NCBI GenBank assembly: GCA_030828385.1
Contig: JAURCS010000022.1
Coordinates: forward strand, 1-40,978
Length of the DNA: 40,978 nt
Direction: 5' to 3'
DNA from: Gammaproteobacteria bacterium
Lineage (GTDB): Bacteria > Pseudomonadota > Gammaproteobacteria > Pseudomonadales > Pseudohongiellaceae
The notes beneath the pieces are model-generated. The model ran no database searches. It saw only the letters and a program-made list of their open reading frames with translations, and was not told where the DNA came from. Position 1 is the first letter of the stretch; every line of letters starts with the position of its first letter. The translations under genes were made by a program, and so were the position numbers. Below, piece by piece: positions 25,358 to 34,801 of the stretch.

Positions 25358-28300
25358 TCAGGCTACCTTAAGTGATTCGGGAGATAAAGTAGTCAGCAGT
25401 TGTTTTACAAATTCGATGCGATCACGGGCATCATCCAGGTCATGTCTGAATTTTAATTCGGTTGCACCACTAAGCGAATAAACGCGCGAATTGTCCTGGA
25501 CCATTTTAACGATGGAGTAAGGATCAACCACAGTATCATTGTTGAATATTACCTTGCCAAAACGGGCGTTGGTTTCAATCTTTTGTATACCAAGCGACTC
25601 GGCATACAGTTTGAGCAAGGTGACTTCGAACAGAAGTTTGCCGGCTTCTGGTAGCAGTCCAAAACGATCTATCATTTCAATTTTCAGGCCATCAAGCTCG
25701 CGTTTATCGACGGCATTGGCAATTCGTTTGTACATCATCAAACGAATATGTACATCCGGTAAATATTGCTCGGGAATGAGCGCGGGTATATGCAGATTGA
25801 TTTCCACATTTGTTTGGATGGGGCGATTTAAATCGGGCACCTTGCCTTGCCTCATTAGCTTAACGGTATGCTCTAGCATCTCACTGTAGAGCGAAAAGCC
25901 AATGGTCTGTATATGTCCACTTTGCTCATCCCCCAGCAGTTCTCCAGCACCACGTATCTCCAGATCATGACTTGCCAGAACGAAACCGGCGCCAAGTGTA
26001 TCTGCAGAACCAATGGCATCCAGACGCTTTAAAGCATCGGCACTCATTGATTTTGGATGTGGTGTGAGAAGATAGGCGTATGCCTGATGATGGGAGCGCC
26101 CAACCCTGCCACGTAGTTGATGCAACTGTGCCAACCCGAATTTGTCAGCCCTTTCCACAATGATGGTATTGGCTGTTGGAATATCAATGCCGGTTTCTAT
26201 AATGGTTGAACAAACCAGAACGTTATAGCGGCGGTGATAAAAATCCGACATCACTTTTTCCAGTCTGCTTTCCCTGAGTTGGCCATGGCCAACACAGACA
26301 CTCGCTTCAGGAAGTAAAGCACGAATATCATCAGCGGTTTTCTCAATACTTTTTACTTCATTGTGCAAGTAAAAAACCTGCCCGCCACGCAACAGTTCTC
26401 GCTGAATAGCTTCCTTGAGAAGCGCATCAGAAGACTCGCGTACAAATGTTTTCACTGACAGCCTTCTTGCCGGGGGAGTGGCAATAATGGAAAGATCCCG
26501 GATGCCTGACATCGCCATGTTCAGCGTTCTGGGAATAGGGGTCGCTGTTAAGGTAAGAATATCTACATTGGCGCGCAGGGATTTCAGTTTTTCTTTTTGA
26601 CGCACCCCAAATCGATGCTCTTCATCAATAATAAGCAGCCCAAGGTTTTTATACTTGACGTCAGCCTGTAATAATTTGTGAGTCCCTATAACTATATCTA
26701 TTGTGCCGGCTTCCAGTTCTTTCAGGTTTTCACCATTTTTTTTGCCACTGACAAAGCGTGACATCAACCCAATGTTTATAGGCCAGTCAGCAAAGCGATC
26801 TTTAAAATTATCATAGTGCTGTTGGGCAAGCAGGGTCGTGGGCACAAGAATCACCACCTGGGTATTGTTGCTGACAGCAATGAAAGCAGCGCGGATTGCC
26901 ACTTCGGTTTTGCCAAACCCGACATCACCGCAGACAAGTCGATCCATCGCTTTTTCACTTTGCAGGTCAGCAACCACGGCATCGATCGTATCTTTTTGAT
27001 CTTCAGTTTCTTCAAACGCAAAACCATTGGCAAAAACCTGATAATCATCATGCGGAAGTTTAAATTGGGTTCCTTTTTGTGCCTCTCTGCGCGCATAAAC
27101 ATCGAGCAACTCTGCAGCGACATCAATTACTTTTTCCGCCGCTTTACGTTTTGCTTTTTCCCACTGATCACTTCCTAACTTACTCAGCGGAGCATTATCG
27201 GCATCAGCACCACTGTATCGGTTTATTAGATGAAGAGAAGAAACAGGCACATAGAGTTTTGCCTCGTCGGCATACTCAAGCACCAGAAATTCTGTAAGCT
27301 GCGCCTCCACTTCAAAGGTTTGCAGCCCACGATAACGACCAATACCATGATCAATATGAACCACCGGCGCGCCAATATGCAGTTCCGATAAACTCTTGAT
27401 AATAAAATCGGCATTATCGGTAAATTTACCGCGTCGCCTGGGCTGACTCACGTGGTCAGCAAATAACTGGCTTTCGGTGATCAGGATGTAACGCGGATCA
27501 TCCAGCCAGATGCCGTTTTCAAATGGTGCAACAGTTATGGCAAGTGACGGCATTTCGGCACAAAACTTTTCCCAGCTATCAATACTCTCGGCACGGATAT
27601 TTATGGTTTTTAGCAAATCCAGCAAGGCTTCACGCCGGCCTGGTGAGTCGGCACAAAACAGTACCGGGGTTTCAGTCACTGCTTCAAGAAAATGCTGGAG
27701 TTTGTGAAGAGGGTTTTCTTTTTTATGCTCAATGTCAATTTCAGGGACAGGCAGGACCGGCAAGGTTGCCTGACTGTTATCAGAGGCGATAGCGCGCAAA
27801 TTTACCTGGGCATAATGATTAAAACTGGCAAACAGGTGATCTACAGGAATGAAAAGTTTTTCTGGTTCCAGCAATGGTCTCTCTGGATCTACCTTTCGGT
27901 CTTCATAACGAAGGTTAACGTCATGCCAGAATAGTTCTGCTGCTTCATGGACCTCGCCCATGGTGAAAATAGTGGTCTGCTCGGGCAGATAATCGAACAG
28001 ACTACTCAGTTCCTCAAAAAACAGGGGTAAATAATATTCAATGCCAGCTACTGCATTACCTTTGGATATATCTTCGTAGAGGGGACATTTTCTGACATCA
28101 ATATCAAATATCTCTCGAAAGTTTTGCCTGAAAGTACTGATGCCTTGTTCGGTCAAGGGGAATTCTTTTCCAGGTAATAATTTTACTGAGGTGATTTTGT
28201 CGCTGGAGAGCTGTGTCTCGGCATCAAAATGACGCAGACTTTCTATATCTTCGTCAAATAGCTCAATGCGGACCGGCTGAGTTCCTCCCATAGGGAAGAT

Positions 28301-28822
28301 ATCCATGATGGAGCCGCGCACTGCGAATTCCCCATGCTCATACACCGATTCAACGCAGAGATAACCTGCTGACTCCAGTTCTCGACGCATATGATCAAGA
28401 TTAAGCTGCTGGCCGACCTCAAGACTCAGACTCATTCCTTTTATATAGCTGGCCGGCACCAGTCGATGCATCAGGGTACTTACTGGAATAATCAGCAGGG
28501 CGTCATTGGCACTGTTAATTTTCGACAATGTGGTCAGGCGCTGGGAAATAATATCCTGATGCGGTGAGAAATTGTCGTACGGAAGTATCTCCCAGTCAGG
28601 AAACTCCAGCAGACTGGTGCGCTCGCCACAGAAGAAGGCTGTCTCCTGTTGCAAACGCTCTGCTTGCTGGGAATTTTCAGTAACAACCACTGTAAGGCCG
28701 CCTCTTTGCAGCGCGTGGTTAGCCAGTACCAGGCTGGCACCAGCACCTGCCATACCGTCCCAGCGCTGTTTGTCACCAGCGCCGGAGAGGCGCGGGAGGT
28801 CATATAATTGCAATTTTTTCAT
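25358..28822 (-). CDS. mfd: Transcription-repair coupling factor Mfd
   Basis: Mfd is a DNA translocase that removes RNA polymerase stalled at lesions and recruits UvrA. The N-terminal UvrB-like module contains DWEILPYDNFSPHQDIISQRL. The RNA-polymerase-interacting (CarD-like) domain contains VHIDHGIGRYRGL. The RecG-like helicase follows, with Walker A GDVGFGKTEVA, a DEEH box in LLIIDEEHRFG and HQLRGRVGRS. The C-terminal TRCF domain is complete. The start is set at the ATG at 28822 (MKKLQLYDLPRL, 1154 aa). The longer frame uses a TTG at 28849 and adds nine residues. Length fits E. coli (1148). Confidence 0.97.
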   Translation of the reverse strand: MKKLQLYDLPRLSGAGDKQRWDGMAGAGASLVLANHALQRGGLTVVVTENSQQAERLQQETAFFCGERTSLLEFPDWEILPYDNFSPHQDIISQRLTTLSKINSANDALLIIPVSTLMHRLVPASYIKGMSLSLEVGQQLNLDHMRRELESAGYLCVESVYEHGEFAVRGSIMDIFPMGGTQPVRIELFDEDIESLRHFDAETQLSSDKITSVKLLPGKEFPLTEQGISTFRQNFREIFDIDVRKCPLYEDISKGNAVAGIEYYLPLFFEELSSLFDYLPEQTTIFTMGEVHEAAELFWHDVNLRYEDRKVDPERPLLEPEKLFIPVDHLFASFNHYAQVNLRAIASDNSQATLPVLPVPEIDIEHKKENPLHKLQHFLEAVTETPVLFCADSPGRREALLDLLKTINIRAESIDSWEKFCAEMPSLAITVAPFENGIWLDDPRYILITESQLFADHVSQPRRRGKFTDNADFIIKSLSELHIGAPVVHIDHGIGRYRGLQTFEVEAQLTEFLVLEYADEAKLYVPVSSLHLINRYSGADADNAPLSKLGSDQWEKAKRKAAEKVIDVAAELLDVYARREAQKGTQFKLPHDDYQVFANGFAFEETEDQKDTIDAVVADLQSEKAMDRLVCGDVGFGKTEVAIRAAFIAVSNNTQVVILVPTTLLAQQHYDNFKDRFADWPINIGLMSRFVSGKKNGENLKELEAGTIDIVIGTHKLLQADVKYKNLGLLIIDEEHRFGVRQKEKLKSLRANVDILTLTATPIPRTLNMAMSGIRDLSIIATPPARRLSVKTFVRESSDALLKEAIQRELLRGGQVFYLHNEVKSIEKTADDIRALLPEASVCVGHGQLRESRLEKVMSDFYHRRYNVLVCSTIIETGIDIPTANTIIVERADKFGLAQLHQLRGRVGRSHHQAYAYLLTPHPKSMSADALKRLDAIGSADTLGAGFVLASHDLEIRGAGELLGDEQSGHIQTIGFSLYSEMLEHTVKLMRQGKVPDLNRPIQTNVEINLHIPALIPEQYLPDVHIRLMMYKRIANAVDKRELDGLKIEMIDRFGLLPEAGKLLFEVTLLKLYAESLGIQKIETNARFGKVIFNNDTVVDPYSIVKMVQDNSRVYSLSGATELKFRHDLDDARDRIEFVKQLLTTLSPESLKVA

Positions 28823-28927
28823 AGCTTTCTTTCTGGAATTTATTGCCAATGTCAGGCGAAGCCTGGAAGAAATTTAACAGACCGAAGAAGAAGTTTCTGC
28901 CGGCAAACTATTAACAATCCCAGATAA

Positions 28928-28956
28928 TGGACTTCTCTTGCGCATCCTTGGATAAT
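28928..28956 (+). promoter_or_regulatory. Candidate sigma-70 promoter for gap
   Basis: TGGACT at 28928-28933 and GATAAT at 28951-28956 are 17 bp apart. The predicted transcript would start near 28963, 36 bases before the GTG at 28999. This means that the ATG at 28927 cannot be the start on this transcript. Confidence 0.45.
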
Positions 28957-28985
28957 ACGCGCCTCATTTTCAACCGGAATTTTAC

Positions 28986-28989
28986 AGGA
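28986..28989 (+). promoter_or_regulatory. Ribosome binding site fixing the gap GTG start
   Basis: AGGA at 28986-28989 lies nine bases before the GTG at 28999. It is the strongest ribosome binding site near the 5' end of this frame and supports GTG as start. Confidence 0.6.
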
Positions 28990-28998
28990 AAACAAATC

Positions 28999-30471
28999 GT
29001 GGAACGACCAAGTGTAGACGACTATTTTGGTGACTGGAAAGCACGTGAGGCTCTGGCCCAGGAAATGCTTCCAATTATGGGTAAACTTGAAAATGAGAAA
29101 GGAGTGCAGATTTTCCTGTATGGCCGAACTCTGAATAACCGCTCGGTGGCAAATATCATGAAGTCTCACCGACGTGTGCGAGAAGTAGCGCGAAACGAAT
29201 TATCAGAGTTTGAAAGCAGCCTGGTGCTCAAAGCGCTGGCTAAACTGCCTCTTTGCCCGGCGCAGATTGACCTCGGTAAACTCACAGTCAGCTATATGGA
29301 AGCTCTTGAGAAAGACCCAGAGGTTGATATTGATGCTCTTGTCGCCAGGGAACTTGATCACCTGCTGGGTGTTGATTACCAGCCGGTAAACAAGCCCACA
29401 GACATCATTCTCTATGGCTTTGGTCGAATCGGACGCCTAGTAACACGGCTTCTGGTAGAACAAACCGGAAATGGCCGTCTTATGCGCTTGCGGGCAATAG
29501 TGGTCAGGAAAGCCGGTGACGGTGATCTGGAAAAAAGGGTAAATCTGCTGCGTAATGATACCGTGCATGGCACTTTTTCCGGCACAGTACGAGTTGATGA
29601 GGAAAACAACCGTATTATTGCCAACGGCAACGTGATTCAGATTATTTATGCCAATTCACCTGACACTATCGATTACACCGAGTACGGTATAAATGATGCG
29701 CTGGTTATTGATAACACCGGCATCTGGCGAGATGAAGAAGCCCTCAGCCAGCACCTGAAATCCAAGGGCGTTAGTAAAGTAATGCTGACAGCCCCAGGCA
29801 AGGGAAATCTTAAAAATATTGTCTTTGGTATTAATGACAACACGATCACTCCTGAAGACAAAATCATTTCAGCGGCGTCCTGCACCACTAATGCCATTGC
29901 GCCGGTGTTAAAACAAATTAATGACAAGTACGGTATCGTCCATGGGCATGTAGAAACAGTGCATGCCTACACCAATGACCAGAACCTGATTGATAACTTT
30001 CACAAGGCCGACCGTCGCGGCCGTAGTGCCCCATTAAACATGGTGCTGACTGAAACCGGTGCAGCAAAAGCGGTATCCAAAGCCGTTCCGGAACTGGAAG
30101 GCAAGTTGACCGGCAATGCTGTCAGGGTGCCGGTGGCCAATGTTTCCATCGCCATTTTAAACCTCACCCTGGTCAAGGAATCCAGTGTTGAGGAGATCAA
30201 TGAATACCTCAGAAATTTCGCCTTGTACTCGCCACTGCAAAACCAGATCGGCTATACGGAATCGCCGGATGCCGTTTCCAGTGATTTTATTGGCTCGCGT
30301 GAAGCCTGTACCGTAGATGCCACCGCTACCAAGGTGAATGGCAAAAACATGATTCTTTATCTCTGGTACGACAATGAGTATGGCTACAGTGCGCAGGTAG
30401 TCAGAATGGTCAATATGATGGCAGGCGTAAAGTTCCTGACTTATCCGGAAAATGTGTTCATGGCCAATTAA
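28999..30471 (+). CDS. gap: Glyceraldehyde-3-phosphate dehydrogenase, long N-terminally extended type
   Basis: This enzyme oxidises glyceraldehyde-3-phosphate, or works in the gluconeogenic direction. The catalytic cysteine is Cys295 in SAASCTTNAIAP. The NAD(P)-binding motif YGFGRIGRLVTRLL starts near residue 138 of the GTG-started protein. About 130 residues precede the Rossmann fold; this is the longer class known from Pseudomonas PA3001-like genes beside mfd. The GTG at 28999 gives 490 aa. The longer frame from ATG 28927 adds 24 residues but would begin upstream of the best promoter. The C-terminal motif LWYDNEYGYSAQVVRM is intact. The N-terminal extension is family-wide, but its function is not known to me. 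apbE follows after one base. Confidence 0.92.
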   Translation: MERPSVDDYFGDWKAREALAQEMLPIMGKLENEKGVQIFLYGRTLNNRSVANIMKSHRRVREVARNELSEFESSLVLKALAKLPLCPAQIDLGKLTVSYMEALEKDPEVDIDALVARELDHLLGVDYQPVNKPTDIILYGFGRIGRLVTRLLVEQTGNGRLMRLRAIVVRKAGDGDLEKRVNLLRNDTVHGTFSGTVRVDEENNRIIANGNVIQIIYANSPDTIDYTEYGINDALVIDNTGIWRDEEALSQHLKSKGVSKVMLTAPGKGNLKNIVFGINDNTITPEDKIISAASCTTNAIAPVLKQINDKYGIVHGHVETVHAYTNDQNLIDNFHKADRRGRSAPLNMVLTETGAAKAVSKAVPELEGKLTGNAVRVPVANVSIAILNLTLVKESSVEEINEYLRNFALYSPLQNQIGYTESPDAVSSDFIGSREACTVDATATKVNGKNMILYLWYDNEYGYSAQVVRMVNMMAGVKFLTYPENVFMAN

Positions 30472-30472
30472 T

Positions 30473-31540
30473 ATGAAACAGGCCGGCGCCATTGCCAACT
30501 GGGCACAGCCGGCTTATTTCCTTGTCCTTTTTATCTGTTTTCTTGCGGCGGCTCTTGCCGCTGTAAACTTACCCGGGAATTCTCTTCTGGTACTCAATGG
30601 GCATACCATGGGTACCCGCTACCGCATACTCCTTGACTCGTCCTCCCTGGCGTCTGTCGCGGCAAGATCAGCATTGCAAACCGCCATAGATGAAAGACTG
30701 CAGCAACTGGACAAGGGGATTTTTTCCACCTATGAGTCAACATCTCAATTATCCACTCTAAACCAGGCCACTGTCGGAGAAGCGCTTGTTGTATCTGCTG
30801 ATCTGGCTAATGTGATTGAGAGTGCCAAACTGATCCATGAAAAATCAGCAGGGGCCTTTGATGTAAGCCTGAAACCGGTTGTGGATTTGTGGGGTTTTGG
30901 TGGCTCAGATACTGCCAGAGAGATCCCTGATCAAACGAGACTTGAAAAGGCACTGGCCAAGGTAGACATGAACGCTGTCGAGGTACAGAGAGAAGGGGGC
31001 AATTTTTCAGTGACCCGACATAAAGCAGTGGCACTTGACCTTTCCGCGCTGGCCAAAGGCTATGCTGTAGATCAATTGGCCTTGCTGCTGGAATCCAGCG
31101 GACTGCAAAACTACCTGGTGGAAATTGGCGGGGAGGTTATCAGCAGGGGGCTCAGACCGGATGGTAAGTACTGGCGCATAGGAATCGAACGACCAGTTCA
31201 GGCGCCTCCGCAATTGTTTCGTCAGATAAAAGGCAGCCGGGATAAAATGGCAATTGCCACTTCAGGGAGTTATCAGAATTATTTTGTGATTAATAACCAC
31301 CGATATTCCCATGTTATAAATCCGGTGACAGGTTGGCCCATAAGTCATGATCTGGTTTCTGTCACCGTTTTGCATAGCTCTGCCATGACTGCGGATGCAT
31401 GGGCAACAGCCTTGCTGATTTTGGGAGCAGAAGAAGGCATGAAACTGGCAAATGCTTTACAATTGCCTGTCTATTTTATCGTCGACGACAGGGCAGGTCT
31501 TTCTGGCCACTCTTCAGACGCATTCAAAAGATATTTATAA
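30473..31540 (+). CDS. apbE: FAD:protein FMN transferase ApbE
   Basis: ApbE moves FMN from FAD onto a threonine of flavoproteins such as NqrB, NqrC or RnfG in the periplasm. Family motifs are [11 protein letters not shown] near residue 41, [46 protein letters not shown] and [15 protein letters not shown] hydrophobic N-terminal segment (about residues 12-31) would direct export. It lacks the usual lipobox: the only nearby cysteine is in LFICFLAA. The ATG at 30473 (355 aa) is preferred because it lies just after the gap stop; a frame from 30452 overlaps gap. A ribosome binding site is not clear. Neighbours are gap and sthA. In Pseudomonas nqrABCDEF lies between gap and apbE, and it is missing here. 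Confidence 0.9.
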   Translation: MKQAGAIANWAQPAYFLVLFICFLAAALAAVNLPGNSLLVLNGHTMGTRYRILLDSSSLASVAARSALQTAIDERLQQLDKGIFSTYESTSQLSTLNQATVGEALVVSADLANVIESAKLIHEKSAGAFDVSLKPVVDLWGFGGSDTAREIPDQTRLEKALAKVDMNAVEVQREGGNFSVTRHKAVALDLSALAKGYAVDQLALLLESSGLQNYLVEIGGEVISRGLRPDGKYWRIGIERPVQAPPQLFRQIKGSRDKMAIATSGSYQNYFVINNHRYSHVINPVTGWPISHDLVSVTVLHSSAMTADAWATALLILGAEEGMKLANALQLPVYFIVDDRAGLSGHSSDAFKRYL

Positions 31541-31578
31541 ACTACTCAGGCATTTCTTCAAGGGTGTTTTATTCGACT

Positions 31579-33018
31579 ATGGCCAAGGCTAAAAAGATAA
31601 CAGCAAAAAAAGCACGCAAATCAACAAAGCCTCGAATCAAGTTTGATCTTCTGGTGATTGGTAGTGGTCCTGCTGGCGAAGCTGCTGCAATGAATGGAGC
31701 CAAAGCCGGAAAAAAGGTCGCTATCGTCAGTGATGATGCGCGTCCCGGAGGAAACTGTACATTCCTTGGCACGATTCCTTCCAAAGCCATTCGTTATTCG
31801 GTCAAGCAAGTCATTCATTTTCAGAGTAATCCTCTGCTGCGCGCTCTGGGCGATATGAAGAAACTGACCTTCGAGCAGGCCCTTGCCCATGCAGAAAGGG
31901 TCATGAGCGAACAAAGCCAATCAAGGCTGGATGCCTATCAACGCAACAATGTTCCTATCTTTTCCGGGGTAGCCAGTTTTGTTAATGACAGACAAATAGA
32001 ACTGGTGGAAGGGAAAAGTAAAACCCTGCTTGAGGCTGAAAATTTCATTATTACTACAGGTTCAAGGCCGTACCGTCCCGCTGAAGTGGATTTCAATCAT
32101 CCCCTGGTATTCGACAGTGACACCATTTTACAGCTGAAAAGCACGCCGAAGAAAATCACCATTATCGGTGCTGGCGTCATCGGCTGCGAATATGCCTCTA
32201 TTTTTGGCGGTATGAAAATCAAGGTTGAACTAATCAATCCTGCCGAATCGTTGCTTTCCTACCTTGATACTGAAATAAGCGACGCGCTCAGTTACCACCT
32301 GCAAAACATGGGAGTTCGCTGCCGCCATCAGGAGCATTTTCAGAAACTTGAATACCATGATGACCACGTTGTGACTTACCTGGAATCCGGGAAAAAGATT
32401 AAAAGTGACATTCTCCTCTGGGCGAATGGACGCACCGGAAACACTGACCGCCTTAATCTCGCCGCCATTGGGCTCGAAGCTGACAGTCGTGGCAGACTTG
32501 AGGTTAACAATAACTATCAGACGGCAGTAAAAAATGTTTATGCCGCAGGCGATGTTATTGGCTGGCCATCGCTGGCCAGTTCATCCTATGATCAGGGCAG
32601 GGCGGCCTGCAATGCCATTATCAATCCCGATGAATTCCATTATGTTAAGGATGTCGCCACCGGCATTTATACCATTCCCGAGATCAGTACTGTGGGATAC
32701 ACCGAGCAGGAGTTGACCAAGAAAAAAATACCCTATGAGGTAGGAAAGGCCTTTTTCCGCAATATTGCCCGCGCCCAGATCACCGGTGACGAGGTAGGAA
32801 TGTTGAAAATCATTTTCCATTTCGAAACGCTGGAAATTCTAGGTATTCATTGTTTTGGCGACCAGGCCTCTGAAATTGTTCATATTGGTCAGGCCATTAT
32901 GAATCAGCGTGGCAAGGCCAACACGCTGAAGTATTTCATAAACACGACTTTTAACTATCCAACCATGGCCGAGGCTTACAAGGTGGCGGCGCTGAACGGA
33001 ATTAACAGGCTTTTTTAA
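31579..33018 (+). CDS. sthA: Soluble pyridine nucleotide transhydrogenase
   Basis: SthA transfers hydride between NADPH and NAD+, balancing the two pools. It is a flavoprotein of the disulfide-reductase fold. FAD-binding GSGPAGE is at residues 28-34. The redox motif position reads [13 protein letters not shown], in which Cys60 is kept but the second cysteine is Thr65, as in known SthA proteins. The NAD-binding segment is [13 protein letters not shown], and the C-terminus [20 protein letters not shown] is strongly conserved. The ATG at 31579 gives 479 aa. A longer frame overlaps apbE and is rejected. Compared with E. coli (466 aa) there is a basic N-terminal tail, [19 protein letters not shown], with AK repeats. 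Confidence 0.95.
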   Translation: MAKAKKITAKKARKSTKPRIKFDLLVIGSGPAGEAAAMNGAKAGKKVAIVSDDARPGGNCTFLGTIPSKAIRYSVKQVIHFQSNPLLRALGDMKKLTFEQALAHAERVMSEQSQSRLDAYQRNNVPIFSGVASFVNDRQIELVEGKSKTLLEAENFIITTGSRPYRPAEVDFNHPLVFDSDTILQLKSTPKKITIIGAGVIGCEYASIFGGMKIKVELINPAESLLSYLDTEISDALSYHLQNMGVRCRHQEHFQKLEYHDDHVVTYLESGKKIKSDILLWANGRTGNTDRLNLAAIGLEADSRGRLEVNNNYQTAVKNVYAAGDVIGWPSLASSSYDQGRAACNAIINPDEFHYVKDVATGIYTIPEISTVGYTEQELTKKKIPYEVGKAFFRNIARAQITGDEVGMLKIIFHFETLEILGIHCFGDQASEIVHIGQAIMNQRGKANTLKYFINTTFNYPTMAEAYKVAALNGINRLF

Positions 33019-33126
33019 ACAATCGGAGCTGACTGTTTATGTAAGAATGCCAAATGCCCCGTAGGCCTTGATTCCTTTGGTCATTTTCCATAAAAAAACT
33101 TGATCGAAAACAACTGAAAGTGTAAA

Positions 33127-33155
33127 TTGACTCCCCGCTTGATGCAGTGAAATAT
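33127..33155 (+). promoter_or_regulatory. Candidate upstream promoter of the nuo operon
   Basis: TTGACT at 33127-33132 and AAATAT at 33150-33155 are 17 bp apart. The -35 is good, the -10 weak. It would give a leader of nearly 400 bases that includes the tandem array. A second possible -10 (TATAAT, 33360-33365) lies nearer to the gene. Confidence 0.3.
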
Positions 33156-33202
33156 GCCAAACTTTTAATCTTTTTTTTTAGTCTGATTTCCTGCCCACAC
33201 AG

Positions 33203-33272
33203 GTTTATAAAGCCTAGTTTATAAGGCCTGGTTTATAAAACATAGTTTATAAAACATAGTTCATTAGGCCGT
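33203..33272. repeat. Five-unit 14-bp tandem array upstream of nuoA
   Basis: The units are GTTTATAAAGCCTA, GTTTATAAGGCCTG, GTTTATAAAACATA (twice, identical) and GTTCATTAGGCCGT, in exact 14-base register at 33203, 33217, 33231, 33245 and 33259. The shared core is GTTTATAA, whose inner TTATAA is self-complementary. Units 2 and 5 also contain AGGCC. It could be a multi-site operator or only slippage DNA; nothing in the sequence decides this. Confidence 0.85.
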
Positions 33273-33544
33273 TGCAGTGGACTGGATTAGCTGGTCAGTT
33301 CAATTATTCCAGAGAAAGCAAAGACACTGGCAGTACTCCAGTCGCGCAGAGCAGATTTATATAATGCCGTTCTGCCAGTTGCATTATAGTTGTTCGGGTA
33401 GCTTTACATTAAGCTAATCTGATAGCTAGAGACAGAGTTAAGGTTATTGAGAGCAGGTTGTAGTGTTGAATGCTGTTTAAAACCAAGTGTCAAATACTGC
33501 CGGCTGTAATTAGAAGATATAAGTCAAAAAGCTAATAATTTTAT

Positions 33545-33548
33545 AAGG
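33545..33548 (+). promoter_or_regulatory. Ribosome binding site for the nuoA TTG start
   Basis: AAGG at 33545-33548 is nine bases before the TTG at 33558. It touches the other possible TTG (33549), which is too close to be used with this site. Confidence 0.5.
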
Positions 33549-33557
33549 TTGGCAAGC

Positions 33558-34016
33558 TTGAATATTGATCTTTTTCCACTGATTGTTTACGCCGTAATCG
33601 TTGTGGCTCTTATAGGCGGATTCCTGATTTTATCCGCATTTCTCGGGCAAAAACGCACAGATCATGCCACCGCAGATGTCTATGAATCAGGCGTGTTACC
33701 AACCGGCTCGCCAAACATCAAGATTTCTGTGCCTTTTTACCTGACCGCCATTCTATTCATCATTTTCGACCTTGAAGTGGTCTTTCTGTTTGCCTGGGCG
33801 ATCTCCATTCGAGAGGCGGGCTGGGTAGGCTTTATTGAAATATTCATCTTTATTGCCATCCTTATCGCAGGGCTGATTTACCTGTGGCGCAGCGGCGCAT
33901 TGGAATGGCGTACCCGTCGCCAGATTGACGACAGAGCTGACCTTGTTGGAGAGGGCGGTGTTGTTAATATAGGCAAGGGCGCAACACAGACTGAAGACAC
34001 TGGAGAGCATACATGA
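33558..34016 (+). CDS. nuoA: NADH-quinone oxidoreductase subunit A
   Basis: NuoA is a small membrane subunit of complex I, next to the quinone site. Three membrane segments are visible: [20 protein letters not shown] near the N-terminus, [21 protein letters not shown] in the middle (with the conserved F-D-x-E motif), and [23 protein letters not shown] (each quoted in part). The loop [10 protein letters not shown] is conserved. No ATG is available. The TTG at 33558 has AAGG nine bases upstream and gives 152 aa. A TTG at 33549 would add three residues. The stop codon overlaps the nuoB ATG by 4 bp (ATGA), so translation is coupled. Confidence 0.94.
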   Translation: MNIDLFPLIVYAVIVVALIGGFLILSAFLGQKRTDHATADVYESGVLPTGSPNIKISVPFYLTAILFIIFDLEVVFLFAWAISIREAGWVGFIEIFIFIAILIAGLIYLWRSGALEWRTRRQIDDRADLVGEGGVVNIGKGATQTEDTGEHT

Positions 34017-34708
34017 GCTGGGAATTAGTCCGACCCGAGGATGCTTCCGATCCGCGTCCGGGAATGGAGCAGTTTGACGATTACATTCGTAAAAATGTAA
34101 TCATGACCAGGCTTGAAGATATGCTGGCCTGGTCGCGAAAGAATTCACTATGGCCATTTAACTTTGGTCTTTCCTGTTGTTATGTGGAAGCTGCAACAGC
34201 TATTTCCAGTCGCCATGATATCGCCCGCTTTGGAGCCGAAGTATTCCGTGCCACTCCTCGACAGGCCGACATGATCATTATTGCCGGAACCGTTTTCCGC
34301 AAGATGGCGCCAGTTGTACAACGTCTCTATGAACAAATGATGGAGCCACGCTGGGTAATCTGTATGGGTTCCTGTGCCAATTCCGGCGGTATGTACGACA
34401 TCTACTCGGTGGTTCAGGGTGTCGACAAATTTTTGCCAGTGGATGTTTATGTCTCTGGTTGTCCACCACGTCCTGAAGCCTTGCTGCAGGGACTCACGCT
34501 GTTACAGGATTCCATTGGCAAGAAACGCCGACCGATAAGCTGGGTTATTAATGATCAGGGCATCTATGAGCGTGAAAAAGTCGAAATACAGCGTGAAAGC
34601 AGATTGAAGGATCGCATCAGTGCCAAAGAGCTGGTAAGCCCTGATGAAGTGGGCCCAGGATATTTTGATGTAGTTTCCGGTAAAAAGGGGCCGCGGGATC
34701 AGTCATAA
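34013..34708 (+). CDS. nuoB: NADH-quinone oxidoreductase subunit B
   Basis: NuoB holds the terminal 4Fe-4S cluster N2, which passes electrons to quinone. The ligands are the adjacent Cys55 and Cys56 ([10 protein letters not shown]), Cys121 (MGSCANSGG) and Cys150 (SGCPPRPEA). [21 protein letters not shown] (in part) is strongly conserved. The length is 231 aa, near E. coli (220). The ATG overlaps the nuoA stop. A gap of 93 bp follows before nuoCD. Confidence 0.97.
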   Translation: MSWELVRPEDASDPRPGMEQFDDYIRKNVIMTRLEDMLAWSRKNSLWPFNFGLSCCYVEAATAISSRHDIARFGAEVFRATPRQADMIIIAGTVFRKMAPVVQRLYEQMMEPRWVICMGSCANSGGMYDIYSVVQGVDKFLPVDVYVSGCPPRPEALLQGLTLLQDSIGKKRRPISWVINDQGIYEREKVEIQRESRLKDRISAKELVSPDEVGPGYFDVVSGKKGPRDQS

Positions 34709-34801
34709 GCTGATTAATGCTGTTTGATAACAGGCAATTAATTCCGCTAAAGCAAATTATTAATAGACAGGTACCCGGTTCTATCAGGTTGCCTGCATAT
34801 A

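Larger units (their letters stand above)
33019..33557. other. Long leader and control region before nuoA
   Basis: No gene is seen in these 539 bp. A candidate promoter, TTGACT-17-AAATAT, is at 33127-33155. Five 14-bp tandem units follow at 33203-33272. A perfect TATAAT occurs at 33360-33365 without a good -35 box. There is a run of nine T residues near 33171-33179, but no hairpin before it. No tRNA, riboswitch or small coding frame with a ribosome binding site was recognised. The region presumably controls the nuo operon. Confidence 0.55.

Noticed and set aside
33163-33180. Run of T residues after sthA as terminator
   Set aside because: No stable stem precedes it, and it lies about 150 bp past the stop codon.
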